This document shows, one piece after another, positions 24,659 through 33,704 of a DNA stretch of 64,000 bases. Numbering within the stretch: position 1 is the stretch's first letter; the number at the start of each line of letters is the position of its first letter. A program made the position numbers and the translations under genes. This DNA is from an uncultured Mediterraneibacter sp. (GTDB lineage Bacteria > Bacillota > Clostridia > Lachnospirales > Lachnospiraceae). The DNA lies in NCBI GenBank assembly GCA_934309345.1, contig CAKRDD010000009.1, positions 38,261 to 102,260 on the forward strand, in the 5' to 3' direction. The notes beneath the pieces were generated by a model. It ran no database searches, was not told the origin of the DNA, and was given only the letters and a program-made list of their open reading frames with translations.

Positions 24659-24940
24659 ATGAAGAAATATGGAGCATATGGCCTGGTAGAGGTAAAAGGA
24701 GAATCCAATGCGGTGATCGTAGTTGACCGCATGTTAAAGACTGCAGAAGTAGAGTATGTGACACAGGACACAAAGTGTGGTGGACATGCACTTGTTTTTG
24801 TAGGTGGCAGCGTATCAGCAGTAACAGCAGCGGTTGATGAAGTGAAAAATAATGCACCGTGTAAGATAGAACATACGGCTGTGATCTCCAATCCGTCTCA
24901 GGAGATGGTTGACATAGTAGAAATGTTTAAGAATAGATAA
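24659..24940 (+). CDS. bacterial microcompartment (BMC-domain) shell protein
   Basis: A 93-residue single BMC-domain protein (YGAYGLVEVKGESNAVIVVD, then MLKTAEVEYV and a GSVSAVTAAVDEV helix). It differs clearly from the copy at 24276-24575, so the two are not a recent duplication. It starts after GGGAAAT-type purine-rich sequence, 83 nt downstream of the first. The HAD gene follows 18 nt after its stop and may be co-transcribed. Shell role is inferred from the family; partners are unknown. Confidence 0.86.
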   Translation: MKKYGAYGLVEVKGESNAVIVVDRMLKTAEVEYVTQDTKCGGHALVFVGGSVSAVTAAVDEVKNNAPCKIEHTAVISNPSQEMVDIVEMFKNR

Positions 24941-24958
24941 GAGTTAGGATTAAGTAAA

Positions 24959-25750
24959 ATGGAAAGAGCAATCTTGTTTTTTGATATTGATGGAACAGTG
25001 TTGAGTGAAGTGACAAAAGAGGTACCGCAAAGTGCGATTGAGGCAATGGAAAAAGCACGAGCGGAAGGACATCTGCTGTTTATTAATACAGGCAGAACAA
25101 TCTGTAGTATTCCGACAGAGGTGAGAAAATTCCAATTTGATGGGTATTTGTGTGGCTGTGGGACATATCTTACAGAACATGATGAAGTTTTGCTAAAAAG
25201 CTCGATTGAGAAGCAGAGAGGTATAGAACTGCTGCGAAAAGCAAAAGAATGTAATCTTGGTGTTATTGCAGAAGGACAAGAGGATTGTTATTTTCCTGGG
25301 CACATATCACGATTTGACAGGTTAGAATCTACAAGAAGATATTTTGCATCTAGAGGAATAGGAATCGAACAGTCTTTAGAGAGCGAAAGATTTGAATATG
25401 ATAAGTTGTTTGTTTACGTAGATGATAAGAGTGATTTTGATTCTTTTCGTGAATATCTTGGAGATGACATGGAAGCACTTGACCGTGGCGGAAAGGCTTA
25501 TGAAGTGATTCAAAAAGGATTTTCCAAAGCAACCGCCTGTCAGTTTATTATGGAAAAATATGGCTTGGATGCAAGTCGGGCGTATGTCTTCGGAGACAGC
25601 AGTAATGATCTGGCGATGTTTGAATATGCGGATCATGCGATTGCGATGGGCAGACATGATTCAGTATTGGATCCACATGCTGAGTTTGTCACAAAGACTG
25701 TGGAAGAAGATGGAATTGCATATGCCATGAAGCATTATGGATTGATTTAG
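24959..25750 (+). CDS. Cof-type HAD-superfamily phosphatase
   Basis: A 263-residue HAD hydrolase of the Cof (type IIB cap) group. It has the nucleophile motif FFDIDGTVL (Asp9, Asp11), motif II in LFINTGRT, a lysine in the cap-proximal region, and the acidic motif VFGDSSNDLAMF near residue 211. Members dephosphorylate sugar phosphates, FMN or pyridoxal phosphate; specificity cannot be predicted. It follows the second BMC gene closely with a weak ribosome site, and a strong hairpin terminator lies after it. Confidence 0.9.
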   Translation: MERAILFFDIDGTVLSEVTKEVPQSAIEAMEKARAEGHLLFINTGRTICSIPTEVRKFQFDGYLCGCGTYLTEHDEVLLKSSIEKQRGIELLRKAKECNLGVIAEGQEDCYFPGHISRFDRLESTRRYFASRGIGIEQSLESERFEYDKLFVYVDDKSDFDSFREYLGDDMEALDRGGKAYEVIQKGFSKATACQFIMEKYGLDASRAYVFGDSSNDLAMFEYADHAIAMGRHDSVLDPHAEFVTKTVEEDGIAYAMKHYGLI

Positions 25751-25757
25751 AATTGAA

Positions 25758-25802
25758 AATAGGATTCATCAGTGAGAGATTATTGATGAATCCTATTTTT
25801 AA
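25758..25802. terminator. terminator between the HAD gene and aroB
   Basis: AATAGGATTCATCA (25758-25771) and TGATGAATCCTATT (25784-25797) form a perfect 14-bp stem. TTTTT follows on the plus strand, and TTTTC on the minus strand for aroB, so it can serve both converging genes. Confidence 0.85.
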
Positions 25803-25834
25803 TATATTAGGAAAGCGCATTCCTAATATTTGCT

Positions 25835-26896
25835 TTAAACAATACCGGCACCGTCAAAGAAGCTGACATCTGTTGGATATACATAGCTGTCTCCAATATC
25901 ATGAAGAAGTACGACATTCAGATGATTATTCAGGTTCTTTTTATCCAAAGAAATTGCATCAGTCAGTACATCAACCGGTAAATTGGAGTTGTCCGGAAGT
26001 TTATAAATCTCCAATGCTTTTTTGATCTGTTCTGCGCATCCGGATGCGGTTAATCCTTTTTCTTCTGCAATCTTTGTGATCTGATACATACCGATTCCGA
26101 CAGCCTCTCCATGGCTTTCACGTTCATAATTGAAGTGCTGTTCGATTGTGTGTGCAAGTGTGTGTCCAAAGTTCAGAAGAATACGTTCCCCAAGGTCAAA
26201 CTGATCGGCTTCGACAACGACTCTTTTGATATCAACGCAACGTGCAATAATCTGTGTCAGCTTCGGCTTTAAATCATCGAAGGAAGTATGTCTACATAAA
26301 AGCTCAAAAAGCTCTTTGTCTTTGATGCATCCATATTTGATCACTTCGCCCATTCCATCACTGATGAAATGATCTGGCAATGTATTCAGCACATCTGGGT
26401 CAATGATGACTGCCTTTGGGTGATAAAATGCACCAACAAGATTTTTTCCCTGTGGAAGATCTACCGCAACTTTTCCACCAACAGAGGAATCAACCTGTGC
26501 GAGGAGTGAGGTTGGAATTTGTACAAATTTGATTCCGCGCAGATAACTGCTGGCAGCAAATCCGGCAAGATCACCGATCACACCGCCACCAAGTGCGATG
26601 AGCAGGTCACTTCGTGTTAGTTTTGCATTTATTAATGCTTCATAGATCTTAGGCAGAGACTGGAAACTCTTAGTAGGTTCGCCGTGAGGCAGAACAAAAG
26701 AGTGGCATTCAAACCCTGAGTCAGACAATGCTTTTGTGATAATTTCTCCATAGAGAGGAAAAACATTATCATCTGAAACGATCATGATTTTTTTTCCGGA
26801 GAACACTTCGCTTACAAGTTCTCCGGTTTTGGCAAGGATTCCATTTTCAATATGGATCGGATAAGAATTCGGTCCAAGATCAACTGTTAATTTCAT
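25835..26896 (-). CDS. aroB: 3-dehydroquinate synthase
   Basis: A 353-residue NAD- and metal-dependent enzyme, the second step of the shikimate pathway. It cyclises DAHP to 3-dehydroquinate. Motifs: ALGGGVIGDLAGFAAS (NAD/phosphate binding), QIPTSLLAQVDSSVGGK, GEVIKYG and the zinc ligands in NFGHTLAHTIEQ and SHGEAVGIGM. Full length. It lies 10 nt downstream of the DAHP synthase gene on the same strand, so the first two shikimate steps are made together. Confidence 0.96.
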   Translation of the reverse strand: MKLTVDLGPNSYPIHIENGILAKTGELVSEVFSGKKIMIVSDDNVFPLYGEIITKALSDSGFECHSFVLPHGEPTKSFQSLPKIYEALINAKLTRSDLLIALGGGVIGDLAGFAASSYLRGIKFVQIPTSLLAQVDSSVGGKVAVDLPQGKNLVGAFYHPKAVIIDPDVLNTLPDHFISDGMGEVIKYGCIKDKELFELLCRHTSFDDLKPKLTQIIARCVDIKRVVVEADQFDLGERILLNFGHTLAHTIEQHFNYERESHGEAVGIGMYQITKIAEEKGLTASGCAEQIKKALEIYKLPDNSNLPVDVLTDAISLDKKNLNNHLNVVLLHDIGDSYVYPTDVSFFDGAGIV

Positions 26897-26906
26897 GACG
26901 ATCTCC

Positions 26907-27920
26907 TTAGAATTTTTTACCGACTACTTCGGCAATTTGACGAACTTGCTGAAGCAGAACATCATATTTCTCAGGTTTCAAAGATTGGGCTCCGTCACAA
27001 AGGGCAGCTTCCGGATTGTTGTGAACTTCAATCATAAGTCCGTCAGCACCTGCAGCAACTGCAGCCTTTGCCATAGGTTCAACAAGCCACCATTTTCCGC
27101 CTGCATGACTTGGATCAATAACGATCGGAAGATGTGTCTTGCTACGAAGAACAGGAATACACTGAAGATCCAGCGTGTTTCTTGTAAAAGTCTCAAAAGT
27201 ACGGATACCACGTTCGCAGAGGATGACATTTTCGTTACCGGATGCCATGATATATTCAGCAGACATGATCCATTCTTCGTATGTGGCATTCAGTCCTCTC
27301 TTTAACAGGATTGGGCGGTCAACCTGTCCTAATTCTTTGAGAAGGTCAAAGTTCTGCATATTGCGGGCACCGATCTGAATCAGGTCAACTTTCTCATTGA
27401 ATACATCCAGATATTTGGAAGACATGAGTTCTGTGACAATAGGAAGTCCGACTTCTTTTCTGACTGCACAGAGAATATCAAGTCCCTCAAGTCCGAGTCC
27501 CTGGAAAGCGTAAGGACTTGTTCTTGGCTTGAATGCGCCGCCGCGGAGAAGATTTGCTCCGGATGCTTTTGCTTTTTGAGCAATCTCAAGAACCTGCTCA
27601 TAGGATTCTACAGAACAAGGTCCTGCAATCAGTCCTAAATGTTCACCGCCGATCTTAACACCGGAAACATCTATAATAGAGTCTTCCGGATGAAATGCGC
27701 GATTCGCAAGCTTATAAGGCTCCTGTACATGCATAACTTTGTCGACACATGTGTCAATTTCAAATTGTCTTGGATCGATCAGTGTTGTATCTCCGATACA
27801 TCCGATGATCGTCATTCCGGTTCCCTGAACCAGATGAGTGTCAAGTCCGTGTTTTTTCACAAGGTTTTCAACACGATGTATATTTTCCTCAGAAGTATGA
27901 GGTTTCAAAACAATAATCAT
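26907..27920 (-). CDS. aroF: 3-deoxy-7-phosphoheptulonate (DAHP) synthase, type I beta
   Basis: A 337-residue enzyme that condenses phosphoenolpyruvate and erythrose-4-phosphate at the entry to aromatic amino acid synthesis. An N-terminal ferredoxin-like regulatory domain (about 1-70) precedes the barrel with LIAGPCSVES, LLRGGAFKPRTSPYAFQG, QIGARNMQNF and PIVIDPSHAGGK. The N-terminal domain is the type often used for feedback inhibition by tyrosine in related enzymes. A good minus-strand promoter lies about 60 nt upstream, and no T-box-like leader is apparent in that short space. Confidence 0.95.
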   Translation of the reverse strand: MIIVLKPHTSEENIHRVENLVKKHGLDTHLVQGTGMTIIGCIGDTTLIDPRQFEIDTCVDKVMHVQEPYKLANRAFHPEDSIIDVSGVKIGGEHLGLIAGPCSVESYEQVLEIAQKAKASGANLLRGGAFKPRTSPYAFQGLGLEGLDILCAVRKEVGLPIVTELMSSKYLDVFNEKVDLIQIGARNMQNFDLLKELGQVDRPILLKRGLNATYEEWIMSAEYIMASGNENVILCERGIRTFETFTRNTLDLQCIPVLRSKTHLPIVIDPSHAGGKWWLVEPMAKAAVAAGADGLMIEVHNNPEAALCDGAQSLKPEKYDVLLQQVRQIAEVVGKKF

Positions 27921-27986
27921 TTTTTATCATCCTCCTTAATATTCGTACTGTAAAATTTTAGTTGTTTAAAGTGCGAAAACATATGT

Positions 27987-28015
27987 ATCATAAAACATAT
28001 ACAATAAGATGTCAA
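27987..28015 (-). promoter_or_regulatory. promoter of aroF-aroB
   Basis: On the minus strand a perfect TTGACA (28015-28010), a 17-bp spacer and TATGAT (27992-27987). Confidence 0.8.
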
Positions 28016-28089
28016 TGTCTTTTGGATCATTTGAAGAAATATATCAAAAAAACATGAAAAATGGTGTAATTATTTCATGAATAATCACA

Positions 28090-28118
28090 TTGACGGATAG
28101 TGTGCGTAGTGCTAATCT
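28090..28118 (+). promoter_or_regulatory. candidate promoter of lrgAB
   Basis: TTGACG (28090-28095), 17 bp, TAATCT (28113-28118). A dyad ATTATT/AATAAT lies immediately upstream and could bind an activator. The remaining leader to the lrgA start is about 110 nt with short inverted segments and no recognised element. Confidence 0.5.
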
Positions 28119-28234
28119 AAAAAGCGTGTCATGTGAAGAGAGAGTTCTCCTGGCATGAGATTGACAGAAACTGACGGAAGAATCGTTTCTGGAACTTGAC
28201 ATATAGGCTTACATATTAAGAAGAGGTAAAACAA

Positions 28235-28606
28235 ATGAAGATTTTAAAACAGTTTGGTGTGATATTCGGTGTCTGTTGGGTCAGCCTTGTAATTGAACAT
28301 TACTTGCCGTTTTCTTTCCCGGCGAGTGTGATCGGTATGATTTTATTGTTACTCTGTCTGCTGACCGGGTTCTTAAAGATTGAGCATGTGCAGGAAAAAG
28401 CAGATTTCTTATTAGGAAATATGGCGTTCTTTTTTGTACCGGCAGGTGTAAGTATCATTAATTATTTCGATATTTTAAAAAATACAGTACTTCAGCTTCT
28501 TGTAATCTGTGTTGTATCCACGATTGTAACATTTGCTGTGACAGCGTATGCGGTTACGCTGACAGTGAAATTGATGGAGAAGAAAAAAGGAGGAAAGAAA
28601 GCATGA
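28235..28606 (+). CDS. lrgA: CidA/LrgA-family membrane protein
   Basis: A 123-residue protein with about four transmembrane helices and the family motif LPFSFPASVIGMILLLLCLL, then KIEHVQEKADFLLGNMAFFF. CidA/LrgA proteins are holin-like and are linked to control of murein hydrolase activity and, in newer work, to pyruvate and related metabolite transport. It overlaps lrgB by 4 nt (ATGA), the standard pair. No LytSR two-component genes are next to it. Confidence 0.88.
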   Translation: MKILKQFGVIFGVCWVSLVIEHYLPFSFPASVIGMILLLLCLLTGFLKIEHVQEKADFLLGNMAFFFVPAGVSIINYFDILKNTVLQLLVICVVSTIVTFAVTAYAVTLTVKLMEKKKGGKKA

Positions 28607-29283
28607 AAGAATTAATAGCATCCCCTTATTTTGGAGTGGGATTGAGCGTGGTAGCATTTTGGATAGGAGAAAAACTGCATAATAAATTAAAGACACCGAT
28701 CTGTAATCCTCTGATCGTTGCGATTGTATTGATCGTAGGTGTGCTTTTGATTTTTGACATTCCTTACGATAGTTATAATGTGGGTGGGGCTTTGATCAAT
28801 ATGTTCCTTGCTCCTGCAACAGCATGTCTTGCAGTTGCAATTTATACAAAGATTGATATTTTGAAGAAATACTGGCTTCCAATTGTAGTTGGATGTACTG
28901 CAGGATCAGCAGCATCTATGGCAAGCGTGTTTGGAATGTGCAAATTATTTGGACTGGATCAGAGCATGACAGTTTCACTGATCCCTAAGTCGGTGACTAC
29001 ACCTATCGCAGTGAGTGTTTCAGAACCGGCGGGTGGAGTGGTGCCGATTACAGTAGTTGCTGTTATTTTCACAGGGATTCTTGGAAGTATTCTGGCTCCG
29101 ACATTGATTAAAATATTTCATGTGAAAGATTCTGTGGCAGCAGGACTTGCGATCGGTGCATGTAGTCATGCGGTCGGAACATCAAAGGCAATTGAAATCG
29201 GTGAGATCGAGGGTGCAATGAGTGGTCTTGCAATCGGAATCTGTGGAATTATTACAGTGCTGTTTTCAATGCTTATTATGTAG
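28603..29283 (+). CDS. lrgB: LrgB-family membrane protein
   Basis: A 226-residue polytopic membrane protein of the LrgB/CidB family, with TPICNPLIVAIVLIVGVLL, FLAPATACLAVAIYTKID, LIPKSVTTPIAVSVSEP and GACSHAVGTSKAIEIGE as family landmarks. It acts with LrgA. AAAGGAGGAAAG precedes the ATG. A 21-bp terminator hairpin follows, separating it from pyrH. Confidence 0.92.
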   Translation: MKELIASPYFGVGLSVVAFWIGEKLHNKLKTPICNPLIVAIVLIVGVLLIFDIPYDSYNVGGALINMFLAPATACLAVAIYTKIDILKKYWLPIVVGCTAGSAASMASVFGMCKLFGLDQSMTVSLIPKSVTTPIAVSVSEPAGGVVPITVVAVIFTGILGSILAPTLIKIFHVKDSVAAGLAIGACSHAVGTSKAIEIGEIEGAMSGLAIGICGIITVLFSMLIM

Positions 29284-29301
29284 GTGAATTTAATAATCAG
29301 G

Positions 29302-29370
29302 AAAAGAATCGATTCAATCAGGATTTTTCGTATAGAAACATTGCCTGATTGAATCGATTCTTTTGTTTTT
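29302..29370 (+). terminator. lrgAB terminator
   Basis: Arms 29302-29322 and 29344-29364 pair perfectly over 21 bp, starting AAAAGAATCGATTCAATC, and lead into TTTTGTTTTT. Confidence 0.9.
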
Positions 29371-29399
29371 GAAAAAAATAAGGATTTCACGCTTCGGTC

Positions 29400-29428
29400 A
29401 TGACAAATGTGGAAACTTATGTTATACT
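29400..29428 (+). promoter_or_regulatory. promoter of the pyrH operon
   Basis: ATGACA (29400-29405), a 17-bp spacer and TATACT (29423-29428), about 90 nt before pyrH. Confidence 0.65.
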
Positions 29429-29521
29429 CTAAGTTAAGTTAGTGCCATTATACTTTGAATTATAGTTTGTGTGAAAAGACAGAACAGGCACTGAAAGATA
29501 GAATTAAAGGAGCTATACGGT

Positions 29522-30217
29522 ATGAAAAGAGTATTGTTAAAGCTGAGCGGAGAAGCTCTTGCAGGCGAGAAGAAGACTGGGTTTGATGAGGCAACCTGTA
29601 TTGGAGTTGCGAAGCAGGTAAAACAGCTTGTAGATGAAGGTGTACAGGTAGCAATCGTAACAGGAGGAGGAAACTTCTGGAGAGGAAGAACAAGTGAGAC
29701 AATTGATCGCACAAAGGCAGATCAGATTGGTATGCTTGCAACAGTTATGAACTGTATCTATGTGTCAGATATTTTCCGCCATGTAGGAATGAAGACAGAA
29801 GTATTCACACCTTTTGTATGCGGAGCATTTACATCTCTGTTCTCAAAGGATGCGGCAGTTGCAGCACTGGAAGAAAGCAAGGTAATCTTTTTCGCAGGCG
29901 GAACAGGACATCCATATTTCTCAACAGATACAGGTGCAGTTCTCCGTGCAATTGAGATTGAGGCAGATGCAATGCTTCTTGCAAAGGCAATTGACGGTAT
30001 CTATGACAGTGATCCGAAGGTGAATCCGGCAGCAGTGAAGTATGATGAAATCTCCATTCAGGAAGTGATCGATCAGAAACTCGCAGCAGTTGACCTGACA
30101 GCATCCATTCTCTGTCTTGAGAATAAGATGCCAATGCTTGTATTCGGACTTAATGAAGAGAATAGTATTGTGAATACAATGCAGGGAAAATTCACAGGAA
30201 CAAAAGTTACTGTATAA
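29522..30217 (+). CDS. pyrH: UMP kinase
   Basis: A 231-residue hexameric UMP kinase of the amino-acid-kinase fold, making UDP for RNA, sugar-nucleotide and pyrimidine synthesis. Motifs: LKLSGEALAG, VTGGGNFWRGR, ADQIGMLATVMN, GGTGHPYFSTDTGA and KAIDGIYDSDPK. It opens a conserved block running through rseP. In many Firmicutes rpsB and tsf come first, but here the gene has its own promoter and lrgAB lies upstream. Confidence 0.97.
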   Translation: MKRVLLKLSGEALAGEKKTGFDEATCIGVAKQVKQLVDEGVQVAIVTGGGNFWRGRTSETIDRTKADQIGMLATVMNCIYVSDIFRHVGMKTEVFTPFVCGAFTSLFSKDAAVAALEESKVIFFAGGTGHPYFSTDTGAVLRAIEIEADAMLLAKAIDGIYDSDPKVNPAAVKYDEISIQEVIDQKLAAVDLTASILCLENKMPMLVFGLNEENSIVNTMQGKFTGTKVTV

Positions 30218-30246
30218 ACTATTTTAAATAGCGGAGGAATTACAGC

Positions 30247-30798
30247 ATGAATGAAAAAAATAAAATCTATGATGATAAGATGACAAAGACAATTAACAAT
30301 CTGGATGGAGAGCTTGCTACAATCCGTGCAGGACGTGCAAACCCACATGTACTGGACAAGCTGGCAGTTGATTATTACGGAACACCAACACCGATCCAGC
30401 AGGTAGCGAATGTATCTGTACCGGAAGCACGTATGATCCAGATCCAGCCATGGGAGAAGAGCATGCTCAAGGCAATTGAGAAAGCAATTCTTACATCTGA
30501 TATCGGAATTAACCCGACAAACGATGGAACATCTATCCGTCTGGTATTCCCGGAACTGACAGAGGACCGCAGAAAAGAACTTGCAAAAGATGTTAAGAAA
30601 AAAGGTGAGGAAGCGAAAGTTGCTGTACGTAATGTTCGCCGTGACGGAAATGTTGCTTTCAAGAAACTGAAAGGAACGGAAATTTCTGAAGATGAGATCA
30701 AAGATCTTGAAGATGAACTTCAGAAGATCACAGACAAGTATGTTGCTAAGATTGACAAAATGGTAGAGGCGAAGTCCAAGGAAATCATGACAGTCTAA
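30247..30798 (+). CDS. frr: ribosome recycling factor
   Basis: A 183-residue tRNA-shaped factor that splits post-termination ribosomes together with EF-G. The conserved LATIRAGRANPHVLDKL, YYGTPTPIQQ, QPWEKSM and IRLVFPELTEDRRKEL segments are intact. GCGGAGG precedes the ATG. It follows pyrH by 29 nt. Confidence 0.98.
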   Translation: MNEKNKIYDDKMTKTINNLDGELATIRAGRANPHVLDKLAVDYYGTPTPIQQVANVSVPEARMIQIQPWEKSMLKAIEKAILTSDIGINPTNDGTSIRLVFPELTEDRRKELAKDVKKKGEEAKVAVRNVRRDGNVAFKKLKGTEISEDEIKDLEDELQKITDKYVAKIDKMVEAKSKEIMTV

Positions 30799-30885
30799 AT
30801 CGAAAAACAGCAGAGCTGAATTGTCAGATTGTAATGTGGAAAAACTGTTTACAGATTATTTGTACGCAGATAAGTTTTTAAGAAC

Positions 30886-30920
30886 ATGGAGGCTTATTTA
30901 AGGCCTCCATTTCTTCTTTA
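30886..30920 (+). terminator. hairpin between frr and uppS
   Basis: ATGGAGGC (30886-30893) and GCCTCCAT (30903-30910) pair perfectly with a 9-nt loop, followed by TTCTTCTTTA. It is a moderate terminator at best and may allow read-through into uppS. Confidence 0.55.
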
Positions 30921-30948
30921 AAGAAGTTGCGACAGAGAGGATGAGAAA

Positions 30949-31659
30949 ATGAACGTACCACAGCATATTGCGATTATTTTAGATGGAAACGGACGCTGGG
31001 CAAAATCAAAAGGAATGCCGAGAAATTACGGACATGCACAGGGAGCCAAGAACGTTGAAAAAATCTGTGAAGAAGCATGGCGCATGGGAATCAAGTACCT
31101 GACAGTCTATGCATTTTCTACAGAGAACTGGAGCAGACCACAGAATGAAGTGGATGCATTGATGAAACTTTTAAGAAATTACATGAAAACATGTCTGAAG
31201 ACAGCGGCAAAGAATGATATGAAGATTCGTGTGATCGGTGACATTGAACCGTTGGATGAGGATATCAAGAGCCGGATCAGAGAACTGGAAGAGGCAACAG
31301 CCGACAATGGAGGGCTTAATTTTACAATTGCCCTGAATTATGGAAGCCGTGATGAAATCACAAGAGCAGCCAGAAAGCTCGCGAAGGATTGTGCGGCCGG
31401 CAAGGTGAATCCGGACACGATCGATGAATCATTATTTAATTCTTATCTGGATACAAATGATATTCCGGATCCGGATTTGATGATCCGTACAAGTGGAGAA
31501 CAAAGATTATCGAATTATCTGCTCTGGCAGCTGGCATATTCAGAGTTTTATTTTACAGATATTCCGTGGCCGGCATTTACAAAAGAAGAGCTTATAAAAG
31601 CGGTGGAAGAATATAACCGCAGGCATAGAAGATTCGGCGGAGTAGAGGAGGCGGAATAA
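30949..31659 (+). CDS. uppS: isoprenyl transferase (undecaprenyl diphosphate synthase)
   Basis: A 236-residue cis-prenyltransferase that builds the lipid carrier for peptidoglycan. Motifs: HIAIILDGNGRWAKSKG with catalytic Asp, MPRNYGHAQGA, YAFSTENWSRP, FTIALNYGSRDEI and DPDLMIRTSGEQRLSNYLLW. Full length. It is 2 nt from cdsA, so the two are translated as a pair. Confidence 0.97.
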   Translation: MNVPQHIAIILDGNGRWAKSKGMPRNYGHAQGAKNVEKICEEAWRMGIKYLTVYAFSTENWSRPQNEVDALMKLLRNYMKTCLKTAAKNDMKIRVIGDIEPLDEDIKSRIRELEEATADNGGLNFTIALNYGSRDEITRAARKLAKDCAAGKVNPDTIDESLFNSYLDTNDIPDPDLMIRTSGEQRLSNYLLWQLAYSEFYFTDIPWPAFTKEELIKAVEEYNRRHRRFGGVEEAE

Positions 31660-31661
31660 AG

Positions 31662-32474
31662 ATGTTTAAAACAAGGTTACTAAGTGGAATACTATTAGTG
31701 ATCATCGCGCTTGTCACAGTGATCACGGGCGGAAACCTGCTCTTTGCAGTCTTGTTATTGATCAGTCTGATCGGAATGACAGAGCTGTATAAAGTATTTC
31801 ACATAGAGAAGAAGGCACCTGGAATTGTCGGATATATTTTTGCAATCCTGTATTATGGGTTATTATATTTTAAACCGCTCCTTCCGGGAGAATCTTTAAA
31901 TTGGTTTGTTATGCTGTTTATGGCTTTTTTGATCTGTCAGATGGCGGTTCTTGTATTTGCCTATCCGAAATATAATACACAGCAGATTTTTGCCGGCTTT
32001 TTCGGAATGTTCTATGTGGCAGTGATGCTCTCTTACATTTATCAGACAAGAAATCTTCCGGGAGGAATCTTCTCGGTATGGCTTGTATTTGTATGTTCCT
32101 GGGGATGTGATACTTGTGCATACTGTGTCGGTATGCTGATCGGAAAGCACAAGCTCGCACCGATTTTAAGCCCGAAGAAATCAATAGAAGGTGGAATTGG
32201 AGGAATCCTTGGTGCGGCATTGATCGGAGTATTGTATGGACTTGCAATTAATTACTGGGGAAATGCGGCAGCAGATATATTGGAATATGCGATCATCGGT
32301 GCGGTTGGTGGAGCAATTTCACAGATTGGGGATTTGGCAGCTTCTGCGATCAAGAGATACCACAACATTAAAGATTATGGAAAACTGATTCCGGGACATG
32401 GAGGAATTCTTGACCGTTTTGACAGTGTGATCTTTACAGCACCTATTATTTTCTATCTTTCCCTGTTTCTGTAA
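31662..32474 (+). CDS. cdsA: phosphatidate cytidylyltransferase
   Basis: A 270-residue membrane enzyme with about eight helices. It makes CDP-diacylglycerol for phospholipid synthesis. The C-terminal signature is clear: KKSIEGGIGGILGAAL, ISQIGDLAASAIKR and KDYGKLIPGHGGILDRFDS, ending in a last membrane helix. It follows uppS by 2 nt. Confidence 0.96.
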   Translation: MFKTRLLSGILLVIIALVTVITGGNLLFAVLLLISLIGMTELYKVFHIEKKAPGIVGYIFAILYYGLLYFKPLLPGESLNWFVMLFMAFLICQMAVLVFAYPKYNTQQIFAGFFGMFYVAVMLSYIYQTRNLPGGIFSVWLVFVCSWGCDTCAYCVGMLIGKHKLAPILSPKKSIEGGIGGILGAALIGVLYGLAINYWGNAAADILEYAIIGAVGGAISQIGDLAASAIKRYHNIKDYGKLIPGHGGILDRFDSVIFTAPIIFYLSLFL

Positions 32475-32558
32475 AAGGAGATATATGTGATAGATGCGTT
32501 GCTGCTCCACAGTTTTGAGAACGGTAACACGAATGCAGAATAGAGGTAAAAAGTTACG

Positions 32559-33701
32559 ATGAAGAAAATTGCAATTTTGGGATCTACAGGATCCATAGGA
32601 ACACAGACATTGGAGATTGTCAGGACAAATGGCGATCTGGAGGTTACGGCACTTGCAGCAGGGAATAATATTGATCTTCTGGAGAAACAGATCAGAGAAT
32701 TTAAGCCGAAACTGGCAGCAGTCTGGAAAGAAGAAAGAGCAAATGAATTAAAAGACAAAATAAATGATCTGGATGTTAAAGTAGTAAGCGGTATGGATGG
32801 ACTGCTCGAAGTAGCGGGACAGCCGGAGGCAGAGATTCTTGTGACGGCAATTGTCGGAATGATTGGAATTCTTCCTACAATTGAAGCAATTAATGCAGGA
32901 AAAGATATTGCTTTGGCAAATAAAGAGACACTGGTTACAGCAGGACATATCATTATGCCGCTGGCAAAGGAAAAAGGAGTTTCTATTCTTCCGGTGGACA
33001 GTGAGCACAGCGCAATCTTCCAGTCTCTTCAGGGGGGACAGCAGAAGGCACTCCATAAGATTCTTCTGACGGCATCCGGTGGACCATTTAGAGGAAAGAA
33101 ACTGGAAGACCTGGCGGACATTCAGGTAGAGGATGCATTGAAACATCCAAACTGGGCAATGGGACGCAAGATTACAATTGACTCATCTACAATGGTGAAC
33201 AAAGGTCTTGAAGTGATCGAGGCGAAATGGCTCTTTGGAGTGGATGTAGATCAGATTCAGGTTGTTGTGCAGCCACAGAGTATCATCCATTCAATGGTGG
33301 AATATGAAGATGGTGCAGTGATCGCACAGCTTGGAACACCGGATATGAAGCTTCCGATCCAGTATGCACTCTATTATCCGGAACGTCGTTATCTTCCAGG
33401 TGACAGACTGGACTTTTCGACACTTCAGCAGATCACGTTTGAACAGCCGGATCTGGAGACATTTTATGGATTGAAACTTGCTTTTGAAGCGGGAAGAACA
33501 GGAGGTTCTCTTCCAACCGTATTAAATGCGGCAAATGAGAAAGCAGTTGCGCTGTTCCTTGACAGAAAGATTAAGTATCTCCAGATTCCTGAGATTATCC
33601 AGGCGTGTATGGAAGCACATAAAAATATTGCGGCTCCAACGGTTGAGGAGATACTAAAGACAGAACAGGAAACATATGAATTTATTAAAAACAGGTGGTA
33701 A
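32559..33701 (+). CDS. dxr: 1-deoxy-D-xylulose-5-phosphate reductoisomerase
   Basis: A 380-residue NADPH-dependent enzyme of the MEP isoprenoid pathway, which supplies precursors to UppS. Motifs: ILGSTGSIGTQTLEI (NADPH binding), ALANKETLVTAG, LPVDSEHSAIFQSL (metal-binding Asp and Glu), LTASGGPFRG, HPNWAMGRKITIDSSTMVN and GLEVIEAKWLF. Full length. It follows cdsA after 84 nt without a terminator and lies 3 nt before rseP. Confidence 0.97.
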   Translation: MKKIAILGSTGSIGTQTLEIVRTNGDLEVTALAAGNNIDLLEKQIREFKPKLAAVWKEERANELKDKINDLDVKVVSGMDGLLEVAGQPEAEILVTAIVGMIGILPTIEAINAGKDIALANKETLVTAGHIIMPLAKEKGVSILPVDSEHSAIFQSLQGGQQKALHKILLTASGGPFRGKKLEDLADIQVEDALKHPNWAMGRKITIDSSTMVNKGLEVIEAKWLFGVDVDQIQVVVQPQSIIHSMVEYEDGAVIAQLGTPDMKLPIQYALYYPERRYLPGDRLDFSTLQQITFEQPDLETFYGLKLAFEAGRTGGSLPTVLNAANEKAVALFLDRKIKYLQIPEIIQACMEAHKNIAAPTVEEILKTEQETYEFIKNRW

Positions 33702-33704
33702 TGT

